Source of the DNA: Nematostella vectensis
Lineage: Eukaryota > Cnidaria > Anthozoa > Actiniaria > Edwardsiidae
Direction: 5' to 3'
DNA length: 64,000 nt
NCBI RefSeq assembly: GCF_932526225.1
Contig: NC_064038.1
Span: forward strand, 5,688,741 to 5,752,740
Shown: positions 43,262-55,245 of the stretch, piece after piece
Layout of the letters: each line of letters begins with the position of its first letter
Numbering within the stretch: the first letter of the stretch is position 1
Translations under genes and position numbers: made by a program
The notes under the pieces: model-generated
Told to the model about the DNA's origin: nothing
The model's database searches: none
The model's input: the letters and a program-made list of their open reading frames with translations, nothing else

Positions 43262-43401
43262 AAGGGGTGGATCTAGCCTTTTGCTAAAGGGGGGGGGGGG
43301 GTTGGCTCAGTGATAAAGGGGGAGGGGTAATTTTTGTTACATATGACTTTCTGGCAGCCCAAAGGGGGGGGGATTAAACCCTCCCCCTAGATCCGCTACT
43401 G
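43262..43401 (-). mobile_element. CAGGGGCGGATC MITE family, copy 1
   Basis: The ends aaggggtggatctag and ctagatccgctactg are inverted repeats. Interior text (ttggctcagtgataaaggg, ttacatatgactt, cagcccaaa) matches 56763-56929. It contains G-runs. Confidence 0.75.
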
Positions 43402-44096
43402 AGAACAGATTTATAAGGTACACAAAATATATCATTGTACTGTGCTTTACATCTCATTCAAACTACCTACCTGTGAAGAACCGTTGGGTTGTATCTGTTG
43501 TCCAGTTAAATGCATAGAAACCTGCAGCCATAATATTTTATAGATGATAATGAAATACATTCTGTATATGTCATTAACAGATGGTGGGGGGGGGGGGGGT
43601 GCCTTCAGCACAGGTTAGAGGACTATTTGGCATGCAACTATTCCCTTAGAGGCAATCAAGCTGCCATTGATTTTTGCACTGTCATACATACCACTTACCA
43701 GGGAGGAATCATCTGGTTGTTGTGGGTTGCTGGTCTGTTGCTCAACTGACTGCAGTTGCCCAAGAGGCTGTAACCATGATGGTTTATACATAAGTACAGT
43801 ATTGGCACATATTTGTCTCATGGATGTTACTTACCAGTGAGGAATCACTAGATTGTTGGTCAGGCTTGTCCAACTGCCTGAAACTGACCAGAAATCTACA
43901 GACATAACAAACGAATGCTACTTGGCATGCATTTATTTTCTAGTATCATTTTTTTAATGAGTGCAATGGTGCAATTTCCCAAGATTTTCCAAAGCGGGGG
44001 GAAAAAACATGCAAACCGCACACAAATAACAGGTGACCACAGGAAGCCCAATTCGCACAAAACATTGTGTAATGCGGGCTCACATCTGAGTCCAAT

Positions 44097-45526
44097 ATGG
44101 CGGCGATTTCTCGTGGTCGACTCTCTTTAAGTTTGCCGTTTTATTCTCGCTCATTCTGCGCTGTAGCGTCAAAGCCAAACTCTAGATCTCCCCAGACTGG
44201 AATTCCAATTATCATTCCACCTCATGTCATCAAAAAGGCAAACATTGTGCACCCGAAATCGAGAGCTGTGCATCCACTACTAAAACATCAATGGTTGACG
44301 AAAACAGTGTTCGAAAAAGGTCTCCCGTTTTCGTCGGAGGAAAATCAAGAGCAGACACAACTTGCTCCAGAAGTGGCCCAATTGATCAATGAACGTTTTG
44401 GAGGATCTCTTGCTCAGACGTTAGGTTTCCAGAAACCACCAAACAAAACCAAGAAACGTTTCGAAGAGGAAATCAGATATGGGATATTCCAGGACTTGGT
44501 GAGACTATGCAGTGGGAATCTCACCGATACCTTTGTCGATGTGTGTCCCAAGGTCCTGACGCACTGGGTCAGGAAGCATGAGTTTTATCAGCTTGAGTTT
44601 TATCCAGATGTCATCTTGAGGAGCGGAACGGAGTGGGATGCGTATCTAGAAGGTAAGGCAATTCGCTGGCTGAACCAGGCATCAGTGCCGTTACAACATC
44701 AATCAGGGACTTGGGCTAAGAGGTCTCATGATTTTTTGGGCGGAAAACTTAAGCGCATACTCAGGCTCTTATTTTTAAATAGCAGCAACAAAAAGCAACT
44801 CATAAAGCACTTTTTTTTCCAGAAAGGTTTATTAGGGAGGATGTAAAACATGCCATTTCAACATTGTGTTGATTTATTTGTCAATTTTCTCATCAGTAGA
44901 ATGAAGATGTTTTTACATACAGTAATGGGAAACTGAAGTGTTGACTGCTCTTGTAACATATCAGAATATTTATATCCTATCTTTTTTTCTGTGTTTAAGA
45001 TTTTCAGAACACAGAAGAGATGACTCTGCCTGGCCCATATGACCCTTACAGCATGGAAGTTTATAAACAACCTATCGTACACCTGAAAAACTTCCCGGGT
45101 TTCCATGCAGCAAGCTCAAATCCTTTCCCTCACAACCACACCATGTTCCTGGCCAATGCATTTGGCCAGAGGCTTGACCAAACACATGCATTTGGTATCA
45201 TGAGTATGTTTGGCGTCTTGGCATCAACGGCGATGAGCAGAGGAGTGAAACCCGGGGAGCACCTGTCAGAACCAGTGTGTACACAATGTGTTATCACAGA
45301 TGGTCGTCAGTTGGTGCTGATGTGCTACCAGCTGAACACAATGTCACTGCAGGAAGATCATGGTGTGAAAAATCTTGCCTGGGGAACAGATTACATGGAC
45401 TTGTTTAAAGATAATGCTTCAGAGAAGGGGCATACAGGACTTTTTGGGAGTTTGAACATTGATCAAGAAATTCCTAGCGTAAATGAGGACTCTGTCCGGA
45501 GATTACTCTTTTTTCTGTGTTGTTAG
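44097..45526 (+). CDS. MRPL37: Mitochondrial ribosomal protein mL37-like, copy 2
   Basis: A component of the mitochondrial large ribosomal subunit. Exons 44097-44652 and 45015-45526 join in phase 1 to 355 residues. The second acceptor is the AACACAG site at 45008-45014, chosen because it keeps phase. The start ATGGCGGCG has a good context and begins a basic presequence. Family blocks are QWLTKTVFEKGLP, LTHW, TDGRQLVLMCYQLNT and the hallmark GVKNLAW. It keeps the hallmark better than copy 1. A polyadenylation hexamer follows at 45541. The copy 1 / copy 2 intron matches in place and phase, and each copy faces an ABCD4 gene, so the two-gene block was duplicated. Confidence 0.85.
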
Positions 45527-45540
45527 ACTCACAAGGGATA

Positions 45541-45546
45541 AATAAA
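45541..45546 (+). promoter_or_regulatory. AATAAA polyadenylation signal of MRPL37 copy 2
   Basis: A canonical hexamer 15 bp after the stop codon. Confidence 0.55.
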
Positions 45547-45846
45547 ACAGTTGATTCAAGACGGTAGACACCACACTGTAAATGTTCATTTCTTTGAAAA
45601 TAATATTCAATAATTGCTTCTACATAAGGGCCTGCCCTGATTAAGCACCTTGACTAACGGTGCTGCATTTAACTGATTAGGAAAAAAATCAGAAAGGAAC
45701 TGGATGGTTCTTGAAATGTTTTGACTTTCTTAGCTGAATTTTTACTTTTAAAAAATTTAACTTTCCAAAAGAAGAAAAGGCAACCTAGTTGCATTTTTGT
45801 CATTGTAAGTTGGACAAAATAAACTGAATTACAACCACAAGAAGTA

Positions 45847-45991
45847 CAGGTGCGTACACAGGGGGGTGCGCACCCCCCTTGGCAGCAAAAAAAGAGGGTC
45901 ATTTCTTATTGAGGAATCTTCAAATACTATGCTTGTTCCATGATACCGATGACTGCGCACCCCCACTTGGCCAATCCTGGAAACACGCCTG
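45847..45991. mobile_element. 145-bp MITE with CAGG...CCTG ends
   Basis: The left end caggtgcgtacacagg and right end cctggaaacacgcctg are imperfect inverted repeats. A 5-6 base flank repeat (gaagta at 45841-45846 and from 45991) may be the target duplication. A related half copy is at about 57918-58020. Confidence 0.65.
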
Positions 45992-46237
45992 AAGTATACA
46001 TTGTTTAAAAAAACTTATCAAGAGATATACTAATAATCAACTGTTGATCACTGATCACATGAAATATTTTACATTAACTATATCAATATATTATCTATTT
46101 TGATGGATTAAGAACTGAATTTCATTTTGAAATATAAAATCTAATATTTATTAAAAATAACACTCTGTCCCAAATTTTTTTATGAGATTGATGAATTTTT
46201 TTTAACAAACCATTCTACTATTCCATAACCCTAAATA

Positions 46238-46620
46238 CAGTAAAAACCCGCATGTAAGAGCCTTTTTTTTTCAAGTTTGGCAAAACAGGTTCTTATTATT
46301 TTGGGGTCATCACTAACAGGTTGTTATTAGGTTCTTATTTTTTTTCCAAGTTGCTAAAATACAGAAGTGTGACTGAATACTTAGCCATTTGGCTACTAAA
46401 GAAATGTATGTTGTATCTGTAAACATATCTTAAAATATTAAAATAATATTAGGTAATAATAGGTAATTTAAAAGCCCCTTAATTTGTTTTATTTTCAATG
46501 GACTAACTCATCATATAGAACCTTTTAATTTTTTTTTACTTCTTATATTTTGGGTCATTAAAATCCAAAACTTCTGCCTCTAGGTTTTTAATCAAGGTTC
46601 TTACATGCGGGTTTTTACTG
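46238..46620. mobile_element. 383-bp mariner-like MITE
   Basis: The ends are inverted repeats of about 25 bp: cagtaaaaacccgcatgtaa at the left and its exact complement at the right. The left flank is TA, as for Tc1/mariner elements, but the right flank (GA) has changed. No transposase is present. Confidence 0.8.
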
Positions 46621-47023
46621 GACAATAAAGGTGCTCAGAACATTCACCCTTTAAAATTGTTTATACAGGTGAACCCATTACTTAATGGTTTTGGCATTTT
46701 TGTATATCCACCCCTTTTTATAATTCTATATCCACCAGTGCATTGAACTGCTGTGGTTACAAGTAATATATATGATAAAATACTCAAGGAGTAAAAAGTA
46801 GTAGTCACTAAGTATGAAAAAAAATGCAAAACTGTTAGAGTAAAAAAATAATTCAGACAAAACAACTATTCTATTAAAAAATAAAGAGCTTTGTGCCTGA
46901 GCCAACTTAAAGTCTAACTATTCCCTACACAGTGCCCATTTCCCAACATCCAGAGGTGTGTCATGGTATGGGATAAGGAAAAACAATAATATCTGGCTAA
47001 TAATTATCCATCTGGCTAACTGT

Positions 47024-49662
47024 TCAACTATTCTTGTCATGTTGGTAGGTACTCAGTTCCCATTTCCCATTCCCCAGCATCTTGAGGTTGATGTCATGGT
47101 ATGGGATGAGTGACTCCCTGTGCCCTATACTTATCAGCGTCATCCCGAGCTGTTTACACTTCCTGTACAAATCCTGCTCTGTCCTGACATCTAGTGCACT
47201 TGTAGCTTCATCGAGCATTGCAATCACAGGGTGGTGGTAGAACAACCTTGCTAAAGCCAGTCGCTGCATTTCTCCGGGAGATAGCATATCCTCCCAGTTG
47301 CCATCCAGGGGCTTGTTGACACCACCAATGCGCTCACAGAGTGAGGAAAGCCCTACTTCATCTAGTAACTGGATAATCCATGTGTCGTCCTCTTCACCAG
47401 TACTGGTGTAATCCTGGTGGGCCTGAACCTCATAGGGGTAGATGACTTGCTGTTTCAAGGAACCATCCGTGAGAAGAACCCTCTGAGGTAGGAATAGGAT
47501 CTTATCAGGTGTGAACGCAATGTTCTTTGTAATACTCCCTGAAATTGGCATCCAGAGCTCACGAATCACTCGCAATAGAGAGCTCTTCCCCGTTCCTGTG
47601 CTACCTGTAATGAGGAGATTTTTTCCAAGTGAGATGTCTAGAGTTAGGTCTTTTACAAGTGGGCTCTTACTGTTGGGTGCCCCATAAGTCAAGTCAGTCA
47701 ATTTGATCATAACAGCTGGTTCAATACCATTCTGAATTCCATTCAATTCCTGGCTCTCTCTTCTAAATTCCTCCTTCCTCTCTAAGCTCTCAATCAGTTC
47801 TCCAATCCTATGGGCATATCCAGCCATGTCAGAAACCGAGTTGGACAAGTCAATCAGCTTTGTAAAGCATCCAATCAGGTACATTGAAACAAATGAGTTC
47901 TTGCTGATTTCACCGCTTAGTGACGTCGGAGACAAAGAATCATATTTCCCAGCAAAGAGTGCAATTGCTATGATGATGTAGCTCAGTATAGCTCCAACAT
48001 AATCGAAAAAGTTGACAGAAAAGTTAAGGAAGAACTCGAAGTTTACAAGCTTCTGTTGGACATTAAGTAAATAGTGAAGCCTTTTGTTTGTTTTCTTTTG
48101 TTCCAGTTCTCCTGAGCGATAAAATGCAAGAGCTTCTGAGTTCACTCTCACCTGGGAAATTGAATGAAACAAGAAGACTTTAGCAAATAATATAGTGGGG
48201 AATCATTCTCTTTACACCACAAGATGTATTGTGTATTTATTTTGTCTAAATTAGCCCCCTCCTCCCACACACACATACAAAAATAAATAATGATGAATAA
48301 AGCAAGCCAAAAGCTTTGGGGAAATCTTCAACAAGCATCAAAACTGGAAAACACAAAGATATTAGCCCTGTCTGTGGATGATTATAATATCAGGCAGGGC
48401 TGTCAAAATGTACTGAAGGAGGTGGTTACTTAGAAAAGATGCCCATTGACACAATATTAGCCCTGTTGTTTATCTTAAACATTACAGTAGGCAAAAAGTA
48501 GCCAGCAATAAAACCTGAAGAAGCCAGAGCTCTTGTGGTTGCTGACATATTTTGACAGCCTTGATCAGGCTAGAAGAAAACAGAATTTTGAGCTCAAAAT
48601 AGTAAAACGTCAATATTTAAATATTTAAATCTGGCATTGTGCACAACAGCAATTCCAGAAAGAAATGTCACAAAAAGCAAATTTTCTGTCACTCTAATTT
48701 AGAAGGTCATTTTGGAGAGGAAAAAGTGTGGCTTATGCGTAGGTAAATACGGTTAGTGTATTCCTGAATAAGTGCCTCGCCTAAACATGTTGCCCTTTCC
48801 AATGACAAGGGGACTATACCTTATTCGTAAGTGCTTTTTGTTGCTGTCATTTTGTTGCTAAAAGCCTGTGCAGTCACATGATCCCTTTGCCCAAGTCCCC
48901 TATTAGGGTAGGCCTATTTTATGCAGAATTGCAGCCTCAGGGAGGGGGGGGGGGGAGTGCTGTATTTCCCATATATATTACCTGCATATGTTTAAACCTG
49001 AAATCTCCTTCTAGTTTTTCTTGTCTGACAACCAGGTTGATGATTGGTGACATTATCAGCCTGTTGATGATTGTTCCCAAGAGAAAGTAGCCGAAAATGC
49101 TAACTGGGCCAAGGTAGCCTGTGCTGGAGTAACATTGGTATGTATAGTATGCGATCGTAAACGGTGAGATCAGTAGCGAAGAGATTATCTGACTGAACTG
49201 CTTGCAGAAGCGATCCACATCTTGCGTGATCCTCTGGTCTGGATTATCAATGGTTCTTTCCAGTACGTTCAAGTTATAATGTGTCTCTTTGTGGAAATAA
49301 CCGGTGTGTAGAAATCTGGTCAAAAGACCACGCCATTTCACATACGAGAAATTCGATACATATTGTACAATGCTTTTACAAAGGGCTGTTCCGACAATTA
49401 GACCAAACGCAAGCATGACCAGCGACTCTACCCCTCTCTTATCTTTCTCCCCAAGGACCTCGTAAAATTGGCTCGGCACGAGCCCAGTATTATAAATCAG
49501 CATTTGTTCCGCCAAGGTGAAACCGAGAAGCAAAACAAACAGCAAAGACGTTGTTGATAGGCATCTAGGAAACATGATTTTCAAGCAGCAAATGAATCGT
49601 TTGAAAAACAACCCGTCTAGCTTGAAAGTCTTTGGTTTGTCGGCGTATTTTCCAGCCGCCAT
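47024..49662 (-). CDS. ABCD4: ABCD4-type ABC half-transporter, copy 2
   Basis: Exons 48982-49662 and 47024-48151 (phase-0 intron at the same KHM site as copy 1) give 602 residues. The start ATGGCGGCTGG (MAAGKYADKP) was chosen by alignment and context, although the frame is open 45 codons further up. Membrane-domain blocks: AEQMLIYNTGLVPSQFYEVLG, TIDNPDQRITQDVDRFC, SPFTIAYYTYQCY, STGYLGPVSIFGYF, LEGDFRFKHMQ, all closer to vertebrate ABCD4 than copy 1. Nucleotide-binding domain: Walker A GSTGTGKSS, signature LSPGEMQRLALARL, Walker B IAMLDEATSALD, switch His in SIGHRE. The expected place is the lysosomal membrane. It is convergent with MRPL37 copy 2, 1.5 kb away. Confidence 0.94.
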
Positions 49663-50262
49663 TTTTGTTGAATTTTTGATCAAAAGACGACCTTTGGAAT
49701 GATAGACTTTACTAGTCTGACAACCGAGACAGAAAGGGTTAAAAGTCAAATTACCGCAGGCGTTCTTCAAGAAAACACAGGTAGACCGTTTGCTCATGTA
49801 ACCTTACTCCGCTAGCCTACAAAAGGCCTGAGAGGGAGGCTAACTTTCTGCTTGCAGCACAGCGCCAAAACCATTTATCGCAGCTATTATCTAACTTAAA
49901 AGAGAAGGAAAAAAAATCCTAGATAGACGTTGTCGACTTTTGCAGCTATGAAGGGTTACAAAATTTAATTTGCCTTTGGTACTGACTTTTCTTTTTCAAT
50001 CTGTGACTAAATTGGCAATATGCACAGGATAATTTTAGAACATTCGCTAGCCCCTATAAACCAATAAAAAGGAACCAACACAGATCCCATGATTACACAA
50101 CTTGAAAAGATCGAAAGCTAATATTTACCCTGACACTAACCCTAACGGCTATATGGTCGTTTATTGATTACGTATATTTGCCCGCATCGCCTTCAGAGCA
50201 ACGGTTGTCATATGTTACTGTCTCACCCTAAAAATCAAGCAAAATAAAAGAAAATCATTATA
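49663..50262. other. 5' flank of ABCD4 copy 2, no gene seen
   Basis: No conserved frame. It must contain the ABCD4 copy 2 promoter; no motif stands out. Confidence 0.5.
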
Positions 50263-50270
50263 CTTGGAGG

Positions 50271-50929
50271 TAGGCTCAGATACATTATGCCGGCATAATT
50301 TTGAGCATAATACTATAATCAGAGCATTTTTTCAGGCATAATAGTACAAAATCAATAAGGAAATCAAGTGGCTGTTTGATTTTGTTGTGTTATTTTGGTT
50401 CTTTTCTTCACTTTTGGTTCTCAATAGACGCGCTATTTGTAGTTTGTAGACAAAACTCAAAATCATAAGCAAAATTACCCTCTGGAGCCAAATTCGACAA
50501 TAAACGTAACGTAGAGACACTGCAAAGGCATAAAAAAAATCCCTTTTTGTTCTTTCGGAGGTGGTTAGATTTTTATCAGAGAACTCCCTCCCTCCCCCCT
50601 CCCCCTTCCCCGGAAAAATTAGGTCCACTTTTCGGATTTCGAACCCCCCCCCCCCACCCAAAAAAATCCTGGGTACTGGCCTGCTGCAACATCAGAAGCT
50701 GCGAAGAATGCTTTATCGCAATTAAGAAGTGAAAAACCAGACTTGCCAGAACTTGACATTTCTTCTATAGAAGGGCATGGAATATTGGTAAAAAAACTCG
50801 AAAGAACAATAATTTATGTCGAGCATAATACACCTTTTCGAGCCTAATTTTGAGCATAATACCATGTTTTTATGAGCATTGCTCAAAAGCATAATGCTCA
50901 AATTTTGGAGCATAATGTATCTGAACCTA
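50271..50929. mobile_element. 659-bp hAT-like MITE with 8-bp target duplication, carrying a nested element
   Basis: The ends taggctcagatacattatgc and its complement (one mismatch) are flanked by the same octamer CTTGGAGG (50263-50270 and 50930-50937). The interior carries many gcataat repeats. About 285 bp of another family (50408-50692) is nested inside. Confidence 0.88.
50408..50692 (+). mobile_element. CAGGCC-ended repeat family, copy 1 (nested)
   Basis: Matches the complement of 59873-60170: ctcaatagacgygctatttg, aataaacgt, ggaaaaattaggtccactt, and a right end cctgggtactggcctg. The left end is truncated. It is nested in the element at 50271-50929. Confidence 0.78.
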
Positions 50930-51049
50930 CTTGGAGGTTATCTCACAAGAAACATGTAAACATTATTATGGTGCTCCGTCCTTTACCGTTTATCTTTTTT
51001 AGCAACGACAAAAGCAGAGGTGTTTCTTCCGTCGAATTTTGTATCATGA

Positions 51050-51307
51050 GGAAATGCCAAAAATCTGGGAAGATTTCGCAAACACAACGACACATACTTG
51101 AACGTCATGGAAAAGACGACGCTCTCGGTGGAGAGACCAGGCGCGTGTGTTATGGCGTGTCTACGAATTAAGTCTTGCTTTTCGCTGAACCTGGCGAAAA
51201 TACCTGACGGCAGAGCCAATTTTTTGTGCGAAAGGCTATCTACTGATCTCTTTTACTCATCTTCCAAAGTGCAGACAAACATCAGCTGGAACCACTATAG
51301 TCTTGAT
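51050..51307 (+). pseudogene. Orphan PAN/apple-type domain exon
   Basis: The frame reads FRKHNDTYLNV, then GACVMACLRIKSCFSLNLA, then LCERLSTD and WNHYSL, the Cys spacing and HYSL end of PAN/apple domains of cnidarian extracellular proteins. It ends at a good donor (GAT|gtaagtt, 51308). The same frame has a TGA at about 51046-51049 just upstream, so either the exon starts after it or the gene is broken. No partner exon was found on either side. Confidence 0.55.
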
Positions 51308-52641
51308 GTAAGTTATTATTATATTTTTATCAACTACAGTTTTTTTAGATACTGTAGCAAAACCCTGCAATAAGGTTTCACGCATATCGTGCCTTCGTGC
51401 CTTCAAGGGCACAAAAGGAATTTGTCCCACAAAACATCTGTTGCGCAGCCCGTTTTTGCTGGCTTGGAAGAAATTAGACCCCTCGGTTGCTGGGGAAAAA
51501 TCGTCCCGAATGGTTCTGCTGGCAAATTTGTGGAGTCGAACTAGTTGTGCTGGAAATATTTTTGGGGCGCTGGAGCGGTTGCTTGGGGAAAAAATCGTCC
51601 CGATCGGTAACAAGGGCAATTATTCATTGTGCTCTAAAATGACTAACCACTGCTGGCTGGGAAAAAAAAACCTAACCCCTGCTGGCTGGGAAAAAAAAGA
51701 AATGGTCCCGGATCAGATAATTTTTCCCCTGCAACTTTTAAAATGGTTGTTTTGGCATCATATCCAAACGACGAAATATGCCATTTAAACGTGTTTCGGT
51801 AAGAAGAGCTCGTTGTATGCCCTTGTGTATTGAGAGTTCTGCTCAAATAAAAGTTAAATTAGTACCACTGTAGGCTAAGTGGAACTGGGATACCTAAGGC
51901 GAGACTTAGTACACTGCTTATCAGTAGCTACTCTTGTAATACAAGGTGACCCCCAACCCCCCACGTACAATATTTTTGTGGCCGCTACAGCACTGCGATA
52001 TATACTGCGAAGCCCCAACTCCCCATTTCAAACTGTGCTATGCTTCAAGTCAGAGTCACCATGCAAACATCACTGTGGTGAATAAAATAATGCTTAAATG
52101 ACTTCCTAACCTGTACCTAACACAAGACTCATTAGACGCATTTTGTTTAGGATTCTACAAGATGATCAAGGGTTTCTGTAACAAACAACCAAATCATTCA
52201 TAATATGAACAGGTAAAACTGAAACTTTCATTAATAACACTTATGGCGGATCTAATCTGATTTTCAGCTACGAATAAAATATTGCCATCGTGAATTCTCT
52301 ACTACTACAAATGCCAAAACACAAAATATTTTTTTGCTGGCTGCATAAAACTGGATCCTTTATCTATAATCTACTACTATAATCTAAAAATATTAACACG
52401 AAGATAACGATCAATTCCTTTATTCAGAGCAGAAAAGAGAGGGTATAGAGTTCGATACGGGGTACAGTTAAAATTCTCCTTGTGATTTGCTTGGGCGGCT
52501 TCACCCTTATGCTCACAGATAGGGCATCATGAACTACTTCAGAAATTTAAAGACCTCTACAGTTTGCAAAGACGGATTGTTTATACTAACGTCTATAAAG
52601 AGTGTTATATTTGTATGATATCTAACAACCATAGTATGGCG
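51308..52641. other. Intergenic spacer, no gene seen
   Basis: Contains a short tandem pair (ctgctggctgggaaaaaaaa, about 51650-51700) and similar gctgg...ggaaaaa fragments from 51455 on, but no conserved exon. Confidence 0.5.
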
Positions 52642-52786
52642 CAGCGGCGTAGCCAGGATTTTTATCAGGACGGCATTTCAAGATATTTTCTCCTCTGTTT
52701 TAGATCATTTCTTATACATTAACTGTATTTTTGGTTGCTAGAAGGGGGGCCCGGGCCCCCTCGGCCACCCCCTGGCCACGCCCCTG
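52642..52786. mobile_element. CAGCGGCGTAGCCAGG MITE family, copy 1
   Basis: Inverted ends cagcggcgtagccagg and cctggccacgcccctg, with the 5-base flank repeat TGGCG on both sides (52637-52641 and 52787-52791). The interior (ggttgctagaagggggg) is the complement of the copy at 57330-57485. Confidence 0.8.
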
Positions 52787-53092
52787 TGGCGTGCTAATGA
52801 ATAAATATCCTGTATATCTAGTTTCACACACTTTTTCTCTTAGCTTTTTGGGCACAATAGACTTTGGGTTTGCTACATTAAACCCCTCTTTTGCTCTAAT
52901 ATATAGCTCAGTGTTTGGCGTTCTTATTGGATCCTTTGCTCTAAAATGAACCTTAAGGAAGCGCGGGGCCTGGGAGAGGGCTTCATGTGACGCCAGAAAC
53001 TTTTACCCGCCACAGACGAGAACGTCAGGAACTAGGCTGTTTTGTTTAATATAGTTGATTTGGCTATGACTATAGGAATACATCTGTTTGTT

Positions 53093-54918
53093 TTAGCTTG
53101 TTGGAGCGAGTAGAATCGCGAAACTTGAGATACAAAAAGTCAACACAAACAACCAGAAAAATAGCCTGTCTAGAATAACAATGGCATCCTTCCATTCCGC
53201 CTTGCATCTTTCCTCGTGATGAACCTTCTCGTAGTGCCTCGTCATGACGGCGAGGCTGTTATCCTCAGCGCGGTCGAGCGAGGGAGAGAATTGCATTCTG
53301 GGATTGCGAGCTCTCACGTTCTCCCCACTAAAGTCCTCCAGAAAGCCGTTCTCGATGACAGTCGCTTCTCCGTTGCCTTTCTTGTGTTTCTCGGTCTCCA
53401 GTTCGATGAAGTTTACATTTGTTTTCTGCTTTTTTCTGCCGCATTTGTAACAGCACAACGTGCCAATGATATCGAAGATTATGAATTTCGCCCATGGTGG
53501 GACTTCTGTTCCTGGGTGATGGTGATGCAGCCGAAGCGGTACACAAGTCGCCAGTAAACACAACGAGATTTCAATCAACACGGCGGCGAAGTATTTTCCA
53601 ATCAGAGGCGTCGCTTCTGATGTCGCCGGGATGGCTTCGGTGAAGATAATCATGAAGACAGTCATTCCTAGCAACACCGTGACGACCAATGAGATCCTCT
53701 CCCCAGTCTCTGGCGGGAAGAGAAAAGACAGGCCCGTCAGAAGCGCGAGGAGGATGCAGGGTAAAATAAGGTTATTCACGTAAAACATAGATCTCCTTTT
53801 GATCTTGATCTTGTACGTCAAGTCTTGGTACGGCTCTGGGCAACAACTATACTTTACGACATTTCGCACGGCATCCGCTGATACTAGCTCCCATTCTCCG
53901 TTGTGCGAGTATGTCGAGATGTCTGCACCTGCTATCCCGCGGAAAAACGTAACGTCTATTTTCAAGCCGTTGTAAGTCCAAGACCCGAATGTGAGTTTAC
54001 AGGTCTGGGTGTCGAAGGGGAAATATTGGATGTCTATCTTGCAGTGTGTTTTGAGTATGTTGGGTGAATACCACTCGATGTCGCCGGTACTGTAGATGAT
54101 AACTTTCGTGTTGAACAGATATTGCTCACCGCGGTCCTCGTCGTTGACGCTAGAAGAAAAATGTTTCTATTAGTTTGCCCCTGGTGCCAGGCGGGACCAG
54201 GATTTCTCGAAGTAGTCGGGTCGCTTAGCGCACAAAAATGCATGAGCTATACATAACGGGACAAAAGCACCAAACTTGGAATAAATGCGGCCAAGGGAAT
54301 GGTTATCAATATTTAAGACGGTCGTTGACGCTAAACGAAGATAGACTCTAGATAGACTGTCTCCAGGAACGGGTCACTGTTATGGTTTCCCTGTGGTTAT
54401 GTAAATGTTGTCACGTGTTCAGACTCATATCAATAAACACGTTCTCGTTGGTCCGCCATCTTGTTGTGGTGGATTAAGGCGTCAATACATGGCAAGACAG
54501 TCACCAGATAAAACGGAAGGGAGGCAAATTTTGAGAGGCTATAAATGAATTGATTTTTTTCAGGGAAGTGTTTTATTATTTGATTAATTCATTAATATAT
54601 GCAATTAAACTGATTTACTCATTTCATTTATTTACTTATTTATTAAATTTCCACCAAAATAATTATATAACAATAAAAAAATTTTTATTTTAAAAAAGTT
54701 TTTAGTAACACTTCGCCTTTTACACTTTTGAAGGAAACATTTGCACTGGATGGAAATCGTCTTTTTTATATTGTACTCTTCCGTAAGTGATAGTTTGTCA
54801 TCAGTCCTAATCCATTGCGATTTGTTCTTGGGTTAGATTTAGGGCTGGGTTTAGGGTTAGGGTTAGGGTTAGATTTAGGGCTAGGGTTAGGGTTTAGGGT
54901 TAGGGTTAGATTTAGGGC

Positions 54919-54952
<34 letters not shown>

Positions 54953-55168
54953 GGTTAGATTTAGGGCTAGGGTTAGGGTTTAGGTTTAGGGTTAGGGTTA
55001 GGGTTAGGGTTAGATTTAGGGCTAGGGTTAGGGTTAGATTTAGGGCTAGGGTTAGGGGTTAGGGTTAGGGTTAGGGTTAGATTTAGGGCTAGGGTTAGGG
55101 TTTAGGTTTAGGGTTAGGGTTAGGGTTAGGGTTAGATTTAGGGCTAGGGTTAGGGTTAGATTTAGGGC

Positions 55169-55202
<34 letters not shown>

Positions 55203-55211
55203 ATTTAGGGC

Positions 55212-55245
<34 letters not shown>

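Noticed and set aside
49663-49797. 45-codon N-terminal extension of ABCD4 copy 2
   Set aside because: It is Cys-rich and unlike the family. The ATGGCGGCTGG start fits better, and copy 1 has no such extension.
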